A DNA stretch of 64,000 bases from Cutibacterium granulosum (GTDB lineage: Bacteria; Actinomycetota; Actinomycetes; Propionibacteriales; Propionibacteriaceae): positions 1,798,001 to 1,862,000 of the forward strand of contig NZ_LT906441.1 of assembly GCF_900186975.1 (NCBI RefSeq), given 5' to 3'. Each line of letters opens with the position of its first letter. Positions within the stretch are counted from its first letter, which is position 1. Shown here one piece after another: positions 9,069-18,095 of this stretch. The notes beneath the pieces are model-generated. The model saw only the letters and a program-made list of their open reading frames with translations, was not told where the DNA came from and did no database searches. A program made the translations under genes and the position numbers.

Positions 9069-9097
9069 ATTATGTCAGCTTTTCATGGTGAAGTCCA
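9069..9097 (-). promoter_or_regulatory. Promoter for rplS
   Basis: On the minus strand TGGACT (9092-9097) and CATAAT (9069-9074) are spaced by 17 bases in an unusually AT-rich patch, about 110 bases before the rplS start. This is a good vegetative-type promoter by eye. Confidence 0.6.
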
Positions 9098-9202
9098 CTT
9101 TTGACGTCGGTTTTTCGCAGCATCACCGAGCCACCCGGTCATGGCCATGATCCTGGGCAGTCGATCTCACGGGTTCCCGGTTCCGGCACGGGTGCGGACG
9201 TG

Positions 9203-9907
9203 TCACTCGTCAGTGAGGAGGTCCGGACGTCGACGTCGGGTGAGTTCTCGCGACTGTTCCCGGCGCCACTGCGCGATATGGCCGTGGTGACCACTCATGA
9301 GCACCTCGGGGACGTCCCAGCCACGCCAGGAGGCTGGACGGGTGTACACCGGGTACTCCAGCAGACCTTCCTGGTCCTGCGAGTAGGACTCCTCACTCAG
9401 TGACTCCGGATTGCCGAGGACGCCGGGAACCAGACGAACGATTGCCTCGGTCATGGCAAGCGCAGCCACCTCTCCCCCGTTGAGGACGTAGTCGCCCAGG
9501 CTGAGCTCATGAACGCTCCAGTGCTCGCTGGCATAGTCGATGACGCGATGGTCGATGCCCTCGTAGCGTCCACAGCAGAAGACGATGCGATCGGCATGGG
9601 ACAGCTGCGCGGCGTCATCCTGCCGAAACGGCGTGCCCGAGGGGGTGGGTATGACGACGTGCACGCTGGGGTCTGGGTCGGCTCCGAGCAGGTCGTCGAA
9701 TGCCTCCCCCCACGGATCGGGTTTCATGACCATGCCCGCCCCACCGCCACAGGGAGTGTCGTCCACCGTGCGGTGCCGGTCATGGGTCCAGGTGCGCAGA
9801 TCATGGGCATGGATGTCGACAATCCCATTGTCGACGGCCTTGCCGAGCAGGGAGATGCCCAGCACGTCGAAGAACTCCGGGAAGATCGTCAGGTAGTCCA
9901 GTCTCAT
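9203..9907 (-). CDS. trmD: tRNA (guanine-N1)-methyltransferase TrmD
   Basis: A 234-residue SPOUT methyltransferase. It begins [16 protein letters not shown] and carries the trefoil-knot motifs [17 protein letters not shown] and [17 protein letters not shown]. TrmD uses S-adenosylmethionine to make m1G37 in tRNAs with G36, preventing +1 frameshifts. Its start overlaps the rimM stop by 4 bases, the classic rpsP-(khpA)-rimM-trmD order. Confidence 0.98.
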   Translation of the reverse strand: MRLDYLTIFPEFFDVLGISLLGKAVDNGIVDIHAHDLRTWTHDRHRTVDDTPCGGGAGMVMKPDPWGEAFDDLLGADPDPSVHVVIPTPSGTPFRQDDAAQLSHADRIVFCCGRYEGIDHRVIDYASEHWSVHELSLGDYVLNGGEVAALAMTEAIVRLVPGVLGNPESLSEESYSQDQEGLLEYPVYTRPASWRGWDVPEVLMSGHHGHIAQWRREQSRELTRRRRPDLLTDE

Positions 9908-10428
9908 CGCGCCTCCTCAGCCTGATCGTCCAGCAGACCACCGGGTTCGGCAATCGTGAGTGTGCCCTGGTCGAGATCCACCTCGGGGACGAGGTCGCCG
10001 ACGAATGGCACGAGGTGTTCCCCACCATTTGCCTCGATGACGAGGAGATCCTGGGCCGGTAGGTGGAGCACGTCGGTGACCTGCCCCAGCCGGCCGCCGG
10101 CCGGGTCGAGGGCACACAGCCCCCGGAGCTGACGGTCGTAGTACTCGTCCGGGTCGTCGGGCGACTCGTCGGGATCGACGTCGACGAACAGCTCGGCACC
10201 ACGCAACCGTTCTGCCGCCGTGCGGTCGGTCACCTCGGCGAATCCGACGACGAGTGATCCCTTGAACCATCGGGATCGGGACACCGTGAGATCCCGGTCG
10301 GCGAGGCGAACATGTGCCCCGACCGCGAAGCGCATCTCTGGCTCGTCGGTGCGAACCCTGACGACAACGTCTCCCCTGAGCCCATTGGCTCGGCCCACCG
10401 TGCCGATGAGGACTTCTTGGTGATCCAT
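9904..10428 (-). CDS. rimM: Ribosome maturation factor RimM
   Basis: A 174-residue RimM. The N-terminal beta-barrel has [20 protein letters not shown], and the C-terminal PRC-barrel-like half has [13 protein letters not shown] and [16 protein letters not shown]. RimM assists late assembly of the 30S head near S19. It is translationally coupled to trmD and follows khpA on the same strand after about 130 bases. Confidence 0.95.
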   Translation of the reverse strand: MDHQEVLIGTVGRANGLRGDVVVRVRTDEPEMRFAVGAHVRLADRDLTVSRSRWFKGSLVVGFAEVTDRTAAERLRGAELFVDVDPDESPDDPDEYYDRQLRGLCALDPAGGRLGQVTDVLHLPAQDLLVIEANGGEHLVPFVGDLVPEVDLDQGTLTIAEPGGLLDDQAEEAR

Positions 10429-10558
10429 GCTTCTCCTGTCCGCGCTCGTACGTCCCCTGCGTGCCCACGCTCATACGTCCTGTGTGCAACCCGTGCGGCC
10501 CCACACAGAGCAATGACCGTGGCCCCTCGGGACCACGGTCACATCAATGCTTCTGCTC

Positions 10559-10813
10559 TCAGCGGCGACGTGCGCCGCGCCGGTCAACGTCAACGAAATC
10601 GACGCGGACCTGCTCACCGCCGGACAGCGCCGAGATCACCGTGCGCAGTGCAGATGCGGTACGGCCCTGACGACCGATGACCTTGCCGATGTCGGAGGGG
10701 TTCACGCGAACCTCGAGCATCCGGCCTCGGCGCAGGTCCTTGTCGCGCACGCGGACATCGTCAGGATTGGCGACGATGCCGCTGACCAAGTGCTCCAGTG
10801 CGTCAGCGAGCAT
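10559..10813 (-). CDS. khpA: KH-domain RNA-binding protein KhpA
   Basis: An 84-residue single KH domain with the GxxG loop in GKVIGRQGRTASALRTVISA. KhpA-type proteins bind RNA and are usually coded between rpsP and rimM in Gram-positive bacteria, exactly as here (2 bases after the rpsP stop). They affect RNA processing and cell division in firmicutes; the role in this group is inferred only. Confidence 0.93.
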   Translation of the reverse strand: MLADALEHLVSGIVANPDDVRVRDKDLRRGRMLEVRVNPSDIGKVIGRQGRTASALRTVISALSGGEQVRVDFVDVDRRGARRR

Positions 10814-10815
10814 GA

Positions 10816-11250
10816 TCAGGCCTCGTCGGAGGAGGACTCGGCCTCGTCGGCCTTGGCCTCATCGTCCTTGGTCTCATCCGCCTTCTTGGTGATGGCCTCC
10901 CGAGGAGCGTCATCCTCCTCGGCCAAGGCAGCGGCGAAGAGCTCGTCCTTGTCCTGACGGGTCGGCTGTGGGTCGATTCCGGCGGCGGTGGTGTCGCCGG
11001 TGAACTTCTGCCAGTCACCGGTGCGCTTGAGCAGGGCGATGACGGCCTCGGTGGGCTGGGCACCCACGCCGAGCCAGTACTGGACGCGCTCGGAGTCGAC
11101 GGTGATCTCCGAAGGATCGCTCTTGGGGTGGTACTGGCCGATCTCCTCGATCGCGCGGCCGTCGCGCTTGGTACGCGAGTCCATGACGACGACGCGGTAG
11201 TGGGGGGTACGAATCTTGCCGAAACGCTTCAGACGAATCTTGGTAGCCAC
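10816..11250 (-). CDS. rpsP: 30S ribosomal protein S16
   Basis: A 144-residue S16: core [20 protein letters not shown] and [13 protein letters not shown], then an acidic Asp/Glu/Lys/Ala-rich extension of about 50 residues at the C-terminus, typical of actinobacterial S16. I chose GTG at 11250 because AGGAG lies just upstream; an ATG further upstream would place that site inside the gene. It heads the rpsP-khpA-rimM-trmD group. Confidence 0.95.
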   Translation of the reverse strand: MATKIRLKRFGKIRTPHYRVVVMDSRTKRDGRAIEEIGQYHPKSDPSEITVDSERVQYWLGVGAQPTEAVIALLKRTGDWQKFTGDTTAAGIDPQPTRQDKDELFAAALAEEDDAPREAITKKADETKDDEAKADEAESSSDEA

Positions 11251-11519
11251 GTGTGTGGAATCTCCTGTTGATCTCACCCGGGAGGTCCCGGGACGTACGG
11301 GGTCGGACCATCATGATGTGGGGTCACCAGTCAGCTCCGAGAATGGACCACCCGAACGGCATTGAGAGGGCACCGGCCGGGCAGAAGCTCTCGATATTCT
11401 GCCACATTCGGGGGTCGGAGGCCAACCGAGCCACCAGCCAGTCCTGCCACAGTACAGTCACACACTGCAAGCCTTGCCGCACTCGCACTGTGGCTCCTAC
11501 CAAACCTCTGACATGCTCA

Positions 11520-12707
11520 TCACCTGTCGCGGAGCACCCGACCACGCAGGACGACGAACGTGGGATGGGCGATAGCCGTGACGTCGCGACGTGGATCGGC
11601 GTCGAGGACGAGCAGATCGGCTGCGGCACCAACCCCCAAACCGGCAGCCGTCTGGTCGCCTGTGAGCCAGCTGCGAGCTCGCCAGGACGCTGCCCCCAGG
11701 CCGAAGAGGGGATCTCGCAGCTGCGACAACAGACGGATCTCGGTGGAGATCTGGCCGTGGGCTATCGTGCCTCCGGCGTCGGTGCCCGCATAGACCGGAA
11801 CCCCGGCATCAACGGCCTTGCCCACCGTGTCCACATGGCGTTGGTGCAGCGAACGCATGTGCGCGGCGTACACCGGGTACTTGGCCTCGGCCCGGGCAGC
11901 AATGTTCGGGAAAGTCTGGATGTTGACGAGCGTCGGCACCAGGGCCACCTGCCTGCTCGCCATGAGCTCGATCGTCTCGTCGGTGAGACCGGTGCCATGC
12001 TCGATGCAGTCGATTCCGGCTGCGACGAGCTGGGCGGGAGCCTCCTCGCTGAAACAGTGTGCCGTCACCTTGGCACCGAGTTCATGGGCTCGGGTGATGG
12101 CGGCACGTGCGACGTCGGTTGGCCACAGTGGTGCAAGATCACCGATCGACCTGTCGATCCAGTCACCGACGAGCTTCACCCAACCGTCCCCGGCCACGGC
12201 CTGTCGCTCCACCTCGGCGACGAGATCGTCCGGATCGACCTCGGCGGCATAGTTGCGGATGTAGCGCTTGGGTCGGGCGATGTGACGTCCCGCTCGAATC
12301 ATCCGAGGCAGGTCGTCGCGGGCGTCGATCCAGTGCGTGTCGCTGGGAGACCCGGCGTCGCGGATGAGCAGGGTACCCACCCGTGACTCCACCCGGGCCT
12401 GCTCCTCGGCAGTCTCCCGGTCGACGGCTCCGTGGCCATCCAGGCCGATGTGATTGTGGGCGTCAACGAGACCAGGGATCACCCAGCACTCGGACGCCAG
12501 GGTCCGGGCATGCGGCAATGGCCCCTCGACGCACTGACCATCATGGATCCAGAGATCGCGAACCTCTCCAGCCGGAAGCACGACGCCGCGGATGTGCAGG
12601 TCCTGCGCCGGGGCGAGCCGTTGACCGGCGGGAAGGCGCGGGTGGGGATGGTCGTGACCGTGGAAATGCGGCAGCACCTGCTCGGGCATCCTCTGCTCAG
12701 CCATCAT
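11520..12707 (-). CDS. Amidohydrolase family protein
   Basis: About 395 residues when started at the ATGATG pair at 12707/12704, only 7 bases after the ffh stop; a longer open frame extends into ffh but is unlikely to be used. It has the metal-dependent hydrolase ligands in order: DAHNHIG (HxH), a lysine in WVKLVGDW, TAHCF, EHGTGL and AGTDAGG. This set resembles the imidazolonepropionase-like/Xaa-Pro dipeptidase branch. Substrate unknown. It ends about 270 bases before rpsP. No signal peptide is present, so it should be cytoplasmic. It is probably cotranscribed with ffh. Confidence 0.88.
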   Translation of the reverse strand: MMAEQRMPEQVLPHFHGHDHPHPRLPAGQRLAPAQDLHIRGVVLPAGEVRDLWIHDGQCVEGPLPHARTLASECWVIPGLVDAHNHIGLDGHGAVDRETAEEQARVESRVGTLLIRDAGSPSDTHWIDARDDLPRMIRAGRHIARPKRYIRNYAAEVDPDDLVAEVERQAVAGDGWVKLVGDWIDRSIGDLAPLWPTDVARAAITRAHELGAKVTAHCFSEEAPAQLVAAGIDCIEHGTGLTDETIELMASRQVALVPTLVNIQTFPNIAARAEAKYPVYAAHMRSLHQRHVDTVGKAVDAGVPVYAGTDAGGTIAHGQISTEIRLLSQLRDPLFGLGAASWRARSWLTGDQTAAGLGVGAAADLLVLDADPRRDVTAIAHPTFVVLRGRVLRDR

Positions 12708-12714
12708 TGCTCGC

Positions 12715-14301
12715 TCATCGCCGACCCTTGTTGGCCTGCTTGAGCATCTTCTCCATACCCGAGGGCATCTGGAACTCGGACATGGCCTGCTGCAGATCTG
12801 CCTGGGAAGACTTGGAGTTGCCCAGACCGAAGGCACTGCCCTGAGGCTTCTGCTTCTTGTTGGCACGCCCCTGGGCAGCGGCACGTTCCTGGGCGGCACG
12901 CTTGGCCGGGTTTCCGGACCCCCTGCGGTTCTTCTTCTTGGACTTCTTGCCGCGCTTGGCAACCGATCCCATGACGCGTCCGGCCCCGGGGCCCATCATC
13001 TGAGTCATCTGACCCATCATCTTGCGAGCGTCGACGAACCGGTTGACGAGGCTGTTGACGTCCTTCACCTCGACTCCGGAACCCTTGGCGATACGGGCTC
13101 GCCGCGATCCGTTGAGAATGCCCACGTCGGCTCGCTCGGCCGGAGTCATACTGAGGATGATCGCCTCGATGCGGTCGATGTCGCGTTCGTCGATCGACTC
13201 GATCTGGTCCTTCATCTGACCCATGCCCGGCAGCATGCCCATGATCTTGGACATGGGACCCATACGTCGCATCTGACGCATCATGCCGAGGAAGTCGTCC
13301 AGACCGAACTCCCCCTTGCCCGCCATGATCTTGGCGGCAGCCTCCTCGGACTGCCTGGCGTCGAAGGCCTTCTCCGCCTGTTCGATGAGGGTGAGCATGT
13401 CGCCCATGTCGAGGATGCGCGAGGCCATCCGGTCGGGGTGGAAGACGTCGAAGTCCTTGAGTCCCTCACCGGAGGAGGCGAACATGATCGGCTTGCCGAC
13501 GACCCGGGCGATGGACAGCGCCGCGCCGCCGCGGGCGTCACCGTCGAGTTTGGTGAGGACGACCCCGTCGAAGCCGACTCCCTGCTGGAAGGCCACGGCG
13601 GTGTTGACGGCATCCTGACCGATCATGGCGTCGACGACGAAGAGCGTCTCGTCGGGGTGGGTCACTGCCTTGATGTCGGCAGCCTGGGCCATGAGTTCCT
13701 CGTCAACGCCCAGGCGGCCAGCGGTGTCGATGATGACGACGTCATAGAGCTTGCGCTGTGCCTCGGCGATGGCGTCCTGGGCCACCTGGATCGGGTTGCC
13801 GACGCCATTGCCGGGTTCGGGGGCGAAGACCTGCACCCCGGCCCGCTCCCCGACCACCTGCAACTGGGTGACGGCATTGGGACGCTGGAGGTCGCAGGCG
13901 GCAAGCATCGGGGAGTGCCCCTCCGCCTTGAACCATGCGGCGAGCTTGCCGGCCAGGGTCGTCTTGCCGGCGCCCTGCAGACCAGCAAGCATGATGACTG
14001 TTGGCGGATTCTTCGCGAACCGGACGGTACGCGTCTCGCCACCCAGGATGTCGACGAGTTCCTCGTTGACGATCTTGATGATCTGCTGGGTGGGGTTGAG
14101 CGCCTTGGACAGCTCCTCACCACGACAGCGTTCCTTGACGGCTGCGACGAATTCCTTGACAACACTGAGGTTGACGTCGGCCTCGAGCAGCGCGATACGG
14201 ATCTGCCGAGTCGTGGCATCGATGTCAGCGTCAGTGAGACGACCTTTTCCACGCAGCCCCTTGAAAGTGGCTGCGAGACGGTCCTGCAGAGTGTCGAACA
14301 C
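12715..14301 (-). CDS. ffh: Signal recognition particle protein Ffh
   Basis: A 528-residue SRP54. The N domain starts VFDTLQDRLAATFKGLRGKG. The G domain has G1 GLQGAGKTTLAGKLA (about residue 105), IIDTAGRLG and LTKLDGDARGG. The methionine-rich M domain (MRQMRRMGPMSKIMGMLPGM, then MGQMTQMMGPG) binds 4.5S RNA and signal sequences. GTG at 14301 is chosen because GAAGGA sits six bases before it; an upstream GTG frame would swallow that site. It works with FtsY, coded nearby. The Lys/Arg-rich tail is usual in actinobacteria. Confidence 0.97.
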   Translation of the reverse strand: MFDTLQDRLAATFKGLRGKGRLTDADIDATTRQIRIALLEADVNLSVVKEFVAAVKERCRGEELSKALNPTQQIIKIVNEELVDILGGETRTVRFAKNPPTVIMLAGLQGAGKTTLAGKLAAWFKAEGHSPMLAACDLQRPNAVTQLQVVGERAGVQVFAPEPGNGVGNPIQVAQDAIAEAQRKLYDVVIIDTAGRLGVDEELMAQAADIKAVTHPDETLFVVDAMIGQDAVNTAVAFQQGVGFDGVVLTKLDGDARGGAALSIARVVGKPIMFASSGEGLKDFDVFHPDRMASRILDMGDMLTLIEQAEKAFDARQSEEAAAKIMAGKGEFGLDDFLGMMRQMRRMGPMSKIMGMLPGMGQMKDQIESIDERDIDRIEAIILSMTPAERADVGILNGSRRARIAKGSGVEVKDVNSLVNRFVDARKMMGQMTQMMGPGAGRVMGSVAKRGKKSKKKNRRGSGNPAKRAAQERAAAQGRANKKQKPQGSAFGLGNSKSSQADLQQAMSEFQMPSGMEKMLKQANKGRR

Positions 14302-14405
14302 GGATAGTCCTTCGGTAAGGGTCACGAGACGAGGTGCGCAGGGAGCGCTCCTCCTAGGCTACCGCCTCACCTTGTCATGAGAGGCGGGGAACCACGGCAC
14401 AGGCT

Positions 14406-15545
14406 TCACAGGCCGAACTGGCCAAGCCATCTCAGGCATTGGCGAAGGTACGGAACATAGGTCCCAGTACCATGCCCTCCTTGGTCGAGGACGATGAACT
14501 CATACTGCTTGAGTGCGTGGGCATGATTCCAGAAATCCTGTCCGTCGGACCACACCTGACCGTTCAACATCAGCGGATTGTCCACGTCGCCCCATGTTGA
14601 CCGATCGCGTTTTGACATGACCGAGAGGAAACGCACCCTGGAGTCCACATTCCCCGCCTTGACCCTCGCCAAGGGCGAGTTGTCAGCAATCAACTGAGGC
14701 GTCACCTTGGAAAGTGCTGGCCCCTCGAAGGTTGGATGATAGTACCCTGCCAAGGCGAAACCCGCATTGAAGTCGAGCGGGTACTTGGAGGTGAGGTTGG
14801 CAGCGCAGTAGCCGCCAGTACTCCATCCAGCCACAAATCGCGATTCCCGTGTGCTCCCGACGCGATAGTGTCTCTCCACCTGTTCCCGGACCGTCTTCAT
14901 GACCCATGTCTGATGGTTGGTCCCCGCAATGTCCATGCATTCGGTATCCTGCCCAGAACGAATCTTGCCCGGCAGAACGACGACGATGAATGGGGTGACC
15001 TCACCGCTCTTGACCAACGAGAGTGCCGGGTCGATGAGCGGGATCGATTGCAGAGCGTGGTCACCGGTGTCATTGACGCCTCCGATCCAGTAGAGGACCG
15101 GGAACTGGGTGTGTGCCTCGGACTTCTCGAAGTACTGTGGCGGCAACCAGACCGGCACATGCGAGTACGCAGGGTCTGTCCCCGCCACGTCGACACCGGT
15201 GAGGAGACCACCCGGATTTGGATTGTGTGGTGACACCGGAACGACACTGGCCGATGGACTCGTCACCGTGACGAGGTCTTGAGTCGAGACGGTGGCAGTC
15301 CTCCCGAACAACTCGTCCCAGCTCGCGTAGAACGCATAGGTGTTGTTGACGTGCAGGAATACGGCGACGAGCCCGAGTGCCTGACACAGAAGGACGACGA
15401 CGAGAGCAGCCGCACCTCGTCCGATCCGTCGTGGAACCGATCGACCCCAGCTACGCAGTGCCACGACAATGCCAATGATCAGTGGCGTGGCAACTGCGAG
15501 AATGGCCACGGTGAGCTCAAGGCCCGGGCTGAGTATGTCGATCAC
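14406..15545 (-). CDS. Membrane-anchored alpha/beta-hydrolase (esterase D/antigen 85-like)
   Basis: A 379-residue protein. The first about 80 residues hold two membrane segments separated by a basic loop (RSWGRSVPRRIGRG). The rest is an extracytoplasmic esterase domain with nucleophile motif GWSTGGYCAA, preceded by FIVVVLPGK and followed by an aspartate region and the C-terminal GGHGTGTYVP supplying a likely catalytic histidine. The fold matches the putative esterase family that includes esterase D and mycolyltransferases. Mycolic acids are not expected in this group, so the acyl substrate is unknown. It lies between ffh and ftsY. Confidence 0.85.
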   Translation of the reverse strand: MIDILSPGLELTVAILAVATPLIIGIVVALRSWGRSVPRRIGRGAAALVVVLLCQALGLVAVFLHVNNTYAFYASWDELFGRTATVSTQDLVTVTSPSASVVPVSPHNPNPGGLLTGVDVAGTDPAYSHVPVWLPPQYFEKSEAHTQFPVLYWIGGVNDTGDHALQSIPLIDPALSLVKSGEVTPFIVVVLPGKIRSGQDTECMDIAGTNHQTWVMKTVREQVERHYRVGSTRESRFVAGWSTGGYCAANLTSKYPLDFNAGFALAGYYHPTFEGPALSKVTPQLIADNSPLARVKAGNVDSRVRFLSVMSKRDRSTWGDVDNPLMLNGQVWSDGQDFWNHAHALKQYEFIVLDQGGHGTGTYVPYLRQCLRWLGQFGL

Positions 15546-15643
15546 GTTGGGCGATCCTATATCGACGCTGCTTACATCGGCACAGGCTTATGTCGGCACC
15601 GGTTCACATCGACATGGGGCACACACCGTACAGCGTGCCCATC

Positions 15644-16837
15644 TCACTGCCCCATGAGTCCATCGACGAAGCCCGCGGCTTCGAAGGGTGCGAGATCGTC
15701 GGGCCCCTCACCCAGCCCGATGAGCTTGACGGGCACGCCGAGCTCCTGCTGCACCTGCACGACGATGCCTCCCTTGGCCGAACCGTCCAGCTTGGACAGG
15801 ACGACACCGGTGACGTCGACGACCTCGGCGAAGACGCGGGCCTGGGTGAGGCCGTTCTGACCAGTGGTGGCGTCAAGGACGAGGAGCACCTCGGACACGC
15901 TGGCAAGCTTCTCGATGACGCGCTTGACCTTGCCCAGCTCATCCATGAGCCCCGCCTTGTTGTGCAGTCGACCAGCGGTGTCGACGATGACGACGTCCGC
16001 ACCGTCGTCGATACCGGTCTGGACGGCTTCATAGGCCACCGAGGCGGGGTCGGTCCCGGCGTCCTTGCGCACGGTGCGCACTCCGACGCGCTCCCCCCAG
16101 GTCTCCAGCTGCTCACCGGCAGCTGCGCGGAAGGTGTCGGCGGCACCGAGGACGACCGATTTGCCGTCGGCGACGAGCATGCGGGCAATTTTTCCGCAGG
16201 TGGTCGTCTTGCCCGTGCCATTGACTCCGACCATGAGGATGACTGCCGGCTTGCCCTCCTCGTGGTCCAGCTTCAGCTCACGGTCCATGTCCGGGTTGAC
16301 GAGTGTGACGAGTTCGTCGTGCAGCACCGTGCGGGCGCGCTGCGGATCGGCGACACCGTCGATGGCGAGTTCGGAGCGCAGCTTCTCCACGAGTTCGGTA
16401 CTCGGCCCGACGCCGAGGTCGGAGGTGATGAGGGTGGTCTCGAAGTCGTCCCAGGTGTCCTCGTCGATGTGGTCGGAGCTGAGCAGCTCGGCGAGACCGC
16501 GAGCCAGGGCATTGTTGCTGTTGGCCAGACGGCGACGCAGCCGTGCCAGACGTGAGGTGGAGGCCTCCGGCGTCTCCACGGTGGGCTGGGCCTCGGCACG
16601 GTCGGCCGGTTCCTCGGCAGCCGGGGCACCGGTCGGTTCCTGGGCAGGTGCTCCTTCAGCCTGGTCCGCTGCACCTGCATGTGCAGCCTCATCGGTGGAG
16701 GTGGGCTCGCCCTCACCGATCTGTGGACGCTGCCCACTCTTGACCTGTTTGCGATTGACGATCGCGACCCCCAGGGCGATCACCCCGAGGATGACAAGAA
16801 TGACAAGGATGGTTCCGATGACAACAGCAGAATTCAC
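15644..16837 (-). CDS. ftsY: Signal recognition particle receptor FtsY
   Basis: A 397-residue SRP receptor. An N-terminal membrane helix (residues 4-26) is followed by a low-complexity Ala/Glu/Pro linker to about residue 95, then the NG domain: G1 GVNGTGKTTTCGKIARML (about 208), VDTAGRLHNKAGLMDEL (about 284) and LSKLDGSAKGGIVVQV (about 347). FtsY docks ribosome-SRP complexes at the membrane. The N-terminal helix is characteristic of actinobacterial FtsY. Confidence 0.97.
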   Translation of the reverse strand: MNSAVVIGTILVILVILGVIALGVAIVNRKQVKSGQRPQIGEGEPTSTDEAAHAGAADQAEGAPAQEPTGAPAAEEPADRAEAQPTVETPEASTSRLARLRRRLANSNNALARGLAELLSSDHIDEDTWDDFETTLITSDLGVGPSTELVEKLRSELAIDGVADPQRARTVLHDELVTLVNPDMDRELKLDHEEGKPAVILMVGVNGTGKTTTCGKIARMLVADGKSVVLGAADTFRAAAGEQLETWGERVGVRTVRKDAGTDPASVAYEAVQTGIDDGADVVIVDTAGRLHNKAGLMDELGKVKRVIEKLASVSEVLLVLDATTGQNGLTQARVFAEVVDVTGVVLSKLDGSAKGGIVVQVQQELGVPVKLIGLGEGPDDLAPFEAAGFVDGLMGQ

Positions 16838-16974
16838 GATGCCATCCTATCGGGTCGGGGCAAGACGTCCCTCGAGTGACGCTGGGGTCTACCATGGATT
16901 CAGATGATCCATGACACCTCAGGCACAGGCGTGGGAACAGCCATCAGCGAGCCTGACGTGAGCGTGTCGCCGTG

Positions 16975-17631
16975 TCACCGGGAGTATTCAGCGGCAGTCG
17001 TGGAACCGCTGGTGGTTGCCGTCGGATCGCCAGCCGATTCAGCAGCCTCGGTGGGGTGCCCCGCAGCCGTGCCATCGGCCTCGATGTAGGCCAGCGTCTG
17101 CCCCTCATGGCTCTTGACGGCCCGGAAGGTCCACAGTTTGTTGACGACGAAGTTGATTGGCATCGTGACGACGATCGTGATGATCTGCGACCAGTACTCC
17201 CGGGAGTGCAGACCGGCTGACTCGTGGAAGAAACCCTCGGGGAGATAGACGGGTGAGGTGGGATTCGTCAACGCCACCTTGATGAACAGACCGGCGACGG
17301 CGGCCACCGAACCGACGAGGAAGAACGGACCGAACTCGGCCCACCAGCCGCGACGCACATCCCGTTTGAACGTCCAGGAGCGGTTGAGCTGGAAGTTGAA
17401 GACGTTGGCCACCAGGAAGGCCACGATCCACACCAACGAGGTGAACCGGAAGTTCCACCTCGTCCCGAACAGGTTGAACAGCACGTCCTGGGCATGTGCG
17501 GTGCCACCGTGCATCTTGTTGAGGACGATCGCGACCAGGATGTTGACGACGAACCCGGATCCTCCGACGAACCCGAACTTGATGAGTTCGCGCAGGGTCT
17601 TCGACCAATCTCGCTGCTTGTGGGTGGACAT
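16975..17631 (-). CDS. GtrA family membrane protein
   Basis: About 218 residues when started at ATG 17631 (AGGA upstream; a longer frame adds 13 residues). Four hydrophobic segments, the opening FGFVGGSGFVVNILVAIVLN and the recurrent aromatic-basic pattern FNFQLNRSWTFKRD / NFVVNKLWTFRAVKS identify GtrA (PF04138). GtrA proteins are thought to help flip or transfer lipid-linked sugars for surface glycans. The tail (about 35 residues) is Ala/Thr/Glu-rich. Its start codon abuts the stop of a truncated toxin-like frame. Confidence 0.9.
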   Translation of the reverse strand: MSTHKQRDWSKTLRELIKFGFVGGSGFVVNILVAIVLNKMHGGTAHAQDVLFNLFGTRWNFRFTSLVWIVAFLVANVFNFQLNRSWTFKRDVRRGWWAEFGPFFLVGSVAAVAGLFIKVALTNPTSPVYLPEGFFHESAGLHSREYWSQIITIVVTMPINFVVNKLWTFRAVKSHEGQTLAYIEADGTAAGHPTEAAESAGDPTATTSGSTTAAEYSR

Positions 17632-17816
17632 CACGGCCGTAATCCTACGGCGATGGGCAAAACAAGGCACATCACGCTCATGTCGAACCCAAGGCGAAGC
17701 TCGCGATGCGGCCAGTCATCATCCCCGAGCGGTTCAGTCCACTGCGCCCAGAAAGCCGCGTGGACGACATCGTCGGGGTCAAGTCCGTGCTTGAGCGCAC
17801 TCGGATGAATCCTCAT
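17631..17816 (-). pseudogene. Truncated toxin-like gene (toxin-antitoxin remnant)
   Basis: A 61-codon frame starting within the stop of the preceding antitoxin gene (ATGA overlap). Its first about 45 residues (HPSALKHGLDPDDVVHAAF... HRELRLGFD) resemble the N-terminal half of small actinobacterial RelE/BrnT-like toxins, which normally continue for another 30-40 residues. After LGFD the sequence turns into an unrelated hydrophobic stretch and stops exactly at the gtrA start. I infer a deletion that removed the C-terminal half. The family assignment is from memory of the pattern, not from a search. Confidence 0.55.
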
Positions 17817-18076
17817 GCGGCATAGGCAGCCAAAACCTGCCGGATCGCCTCCGCACGTGTCACCTGCCCCCGATCTGCAATGACATCAAGAGCAGCAAGC
17901 TCGTCTGCCGTCAGGGCGTGACCACGTCCACAGGCTCGGCCCCACGCCCTGGAATGGCCTCGACCACGTCGCTTGAGCTCCGCAACGTCACAGTCAGCCT
18001 CGGCTTCGGCAACCCATGCCTGGATCTGCTCCTCGATGGGCGTGTCCACGTTCACACGACAATGATGGACATGCAC
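17813..18076 (-). CDS. Putative antitoxin with ribbon-helix-helix-like C-terminus
   Basis: An 87-residue protein. The C-terminal half (LTADELAALDVIADRGQ followed by VTRAEAIRQVLAAY) looks like a ribbon-helix-helix DNA-binding segment; the N-terminal half is acidic (AWVAEAEADCDVAELKRRG). It overlaps the downstream truncated toxin-like frame by 4 bases, the usual antitoxin-toxin arrangement. With the toxin shortened the antitoxin may be an orphan regulator. The start at 18076 is uncertain; an in-frame GTG a few codons later would also serve. Confidence 0.6.
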   Translation of the reverse strand: MHVHHCRVNVDTPIEEQIQAWVAEAEADCDVAELKRRGRGHSRAWGRACGRGHALTADELAALDVIADRGQVTRAEAIRQVLAAYAA

Positions 18077-18095
18077 CGAAGCGCGGCATGTGCCG

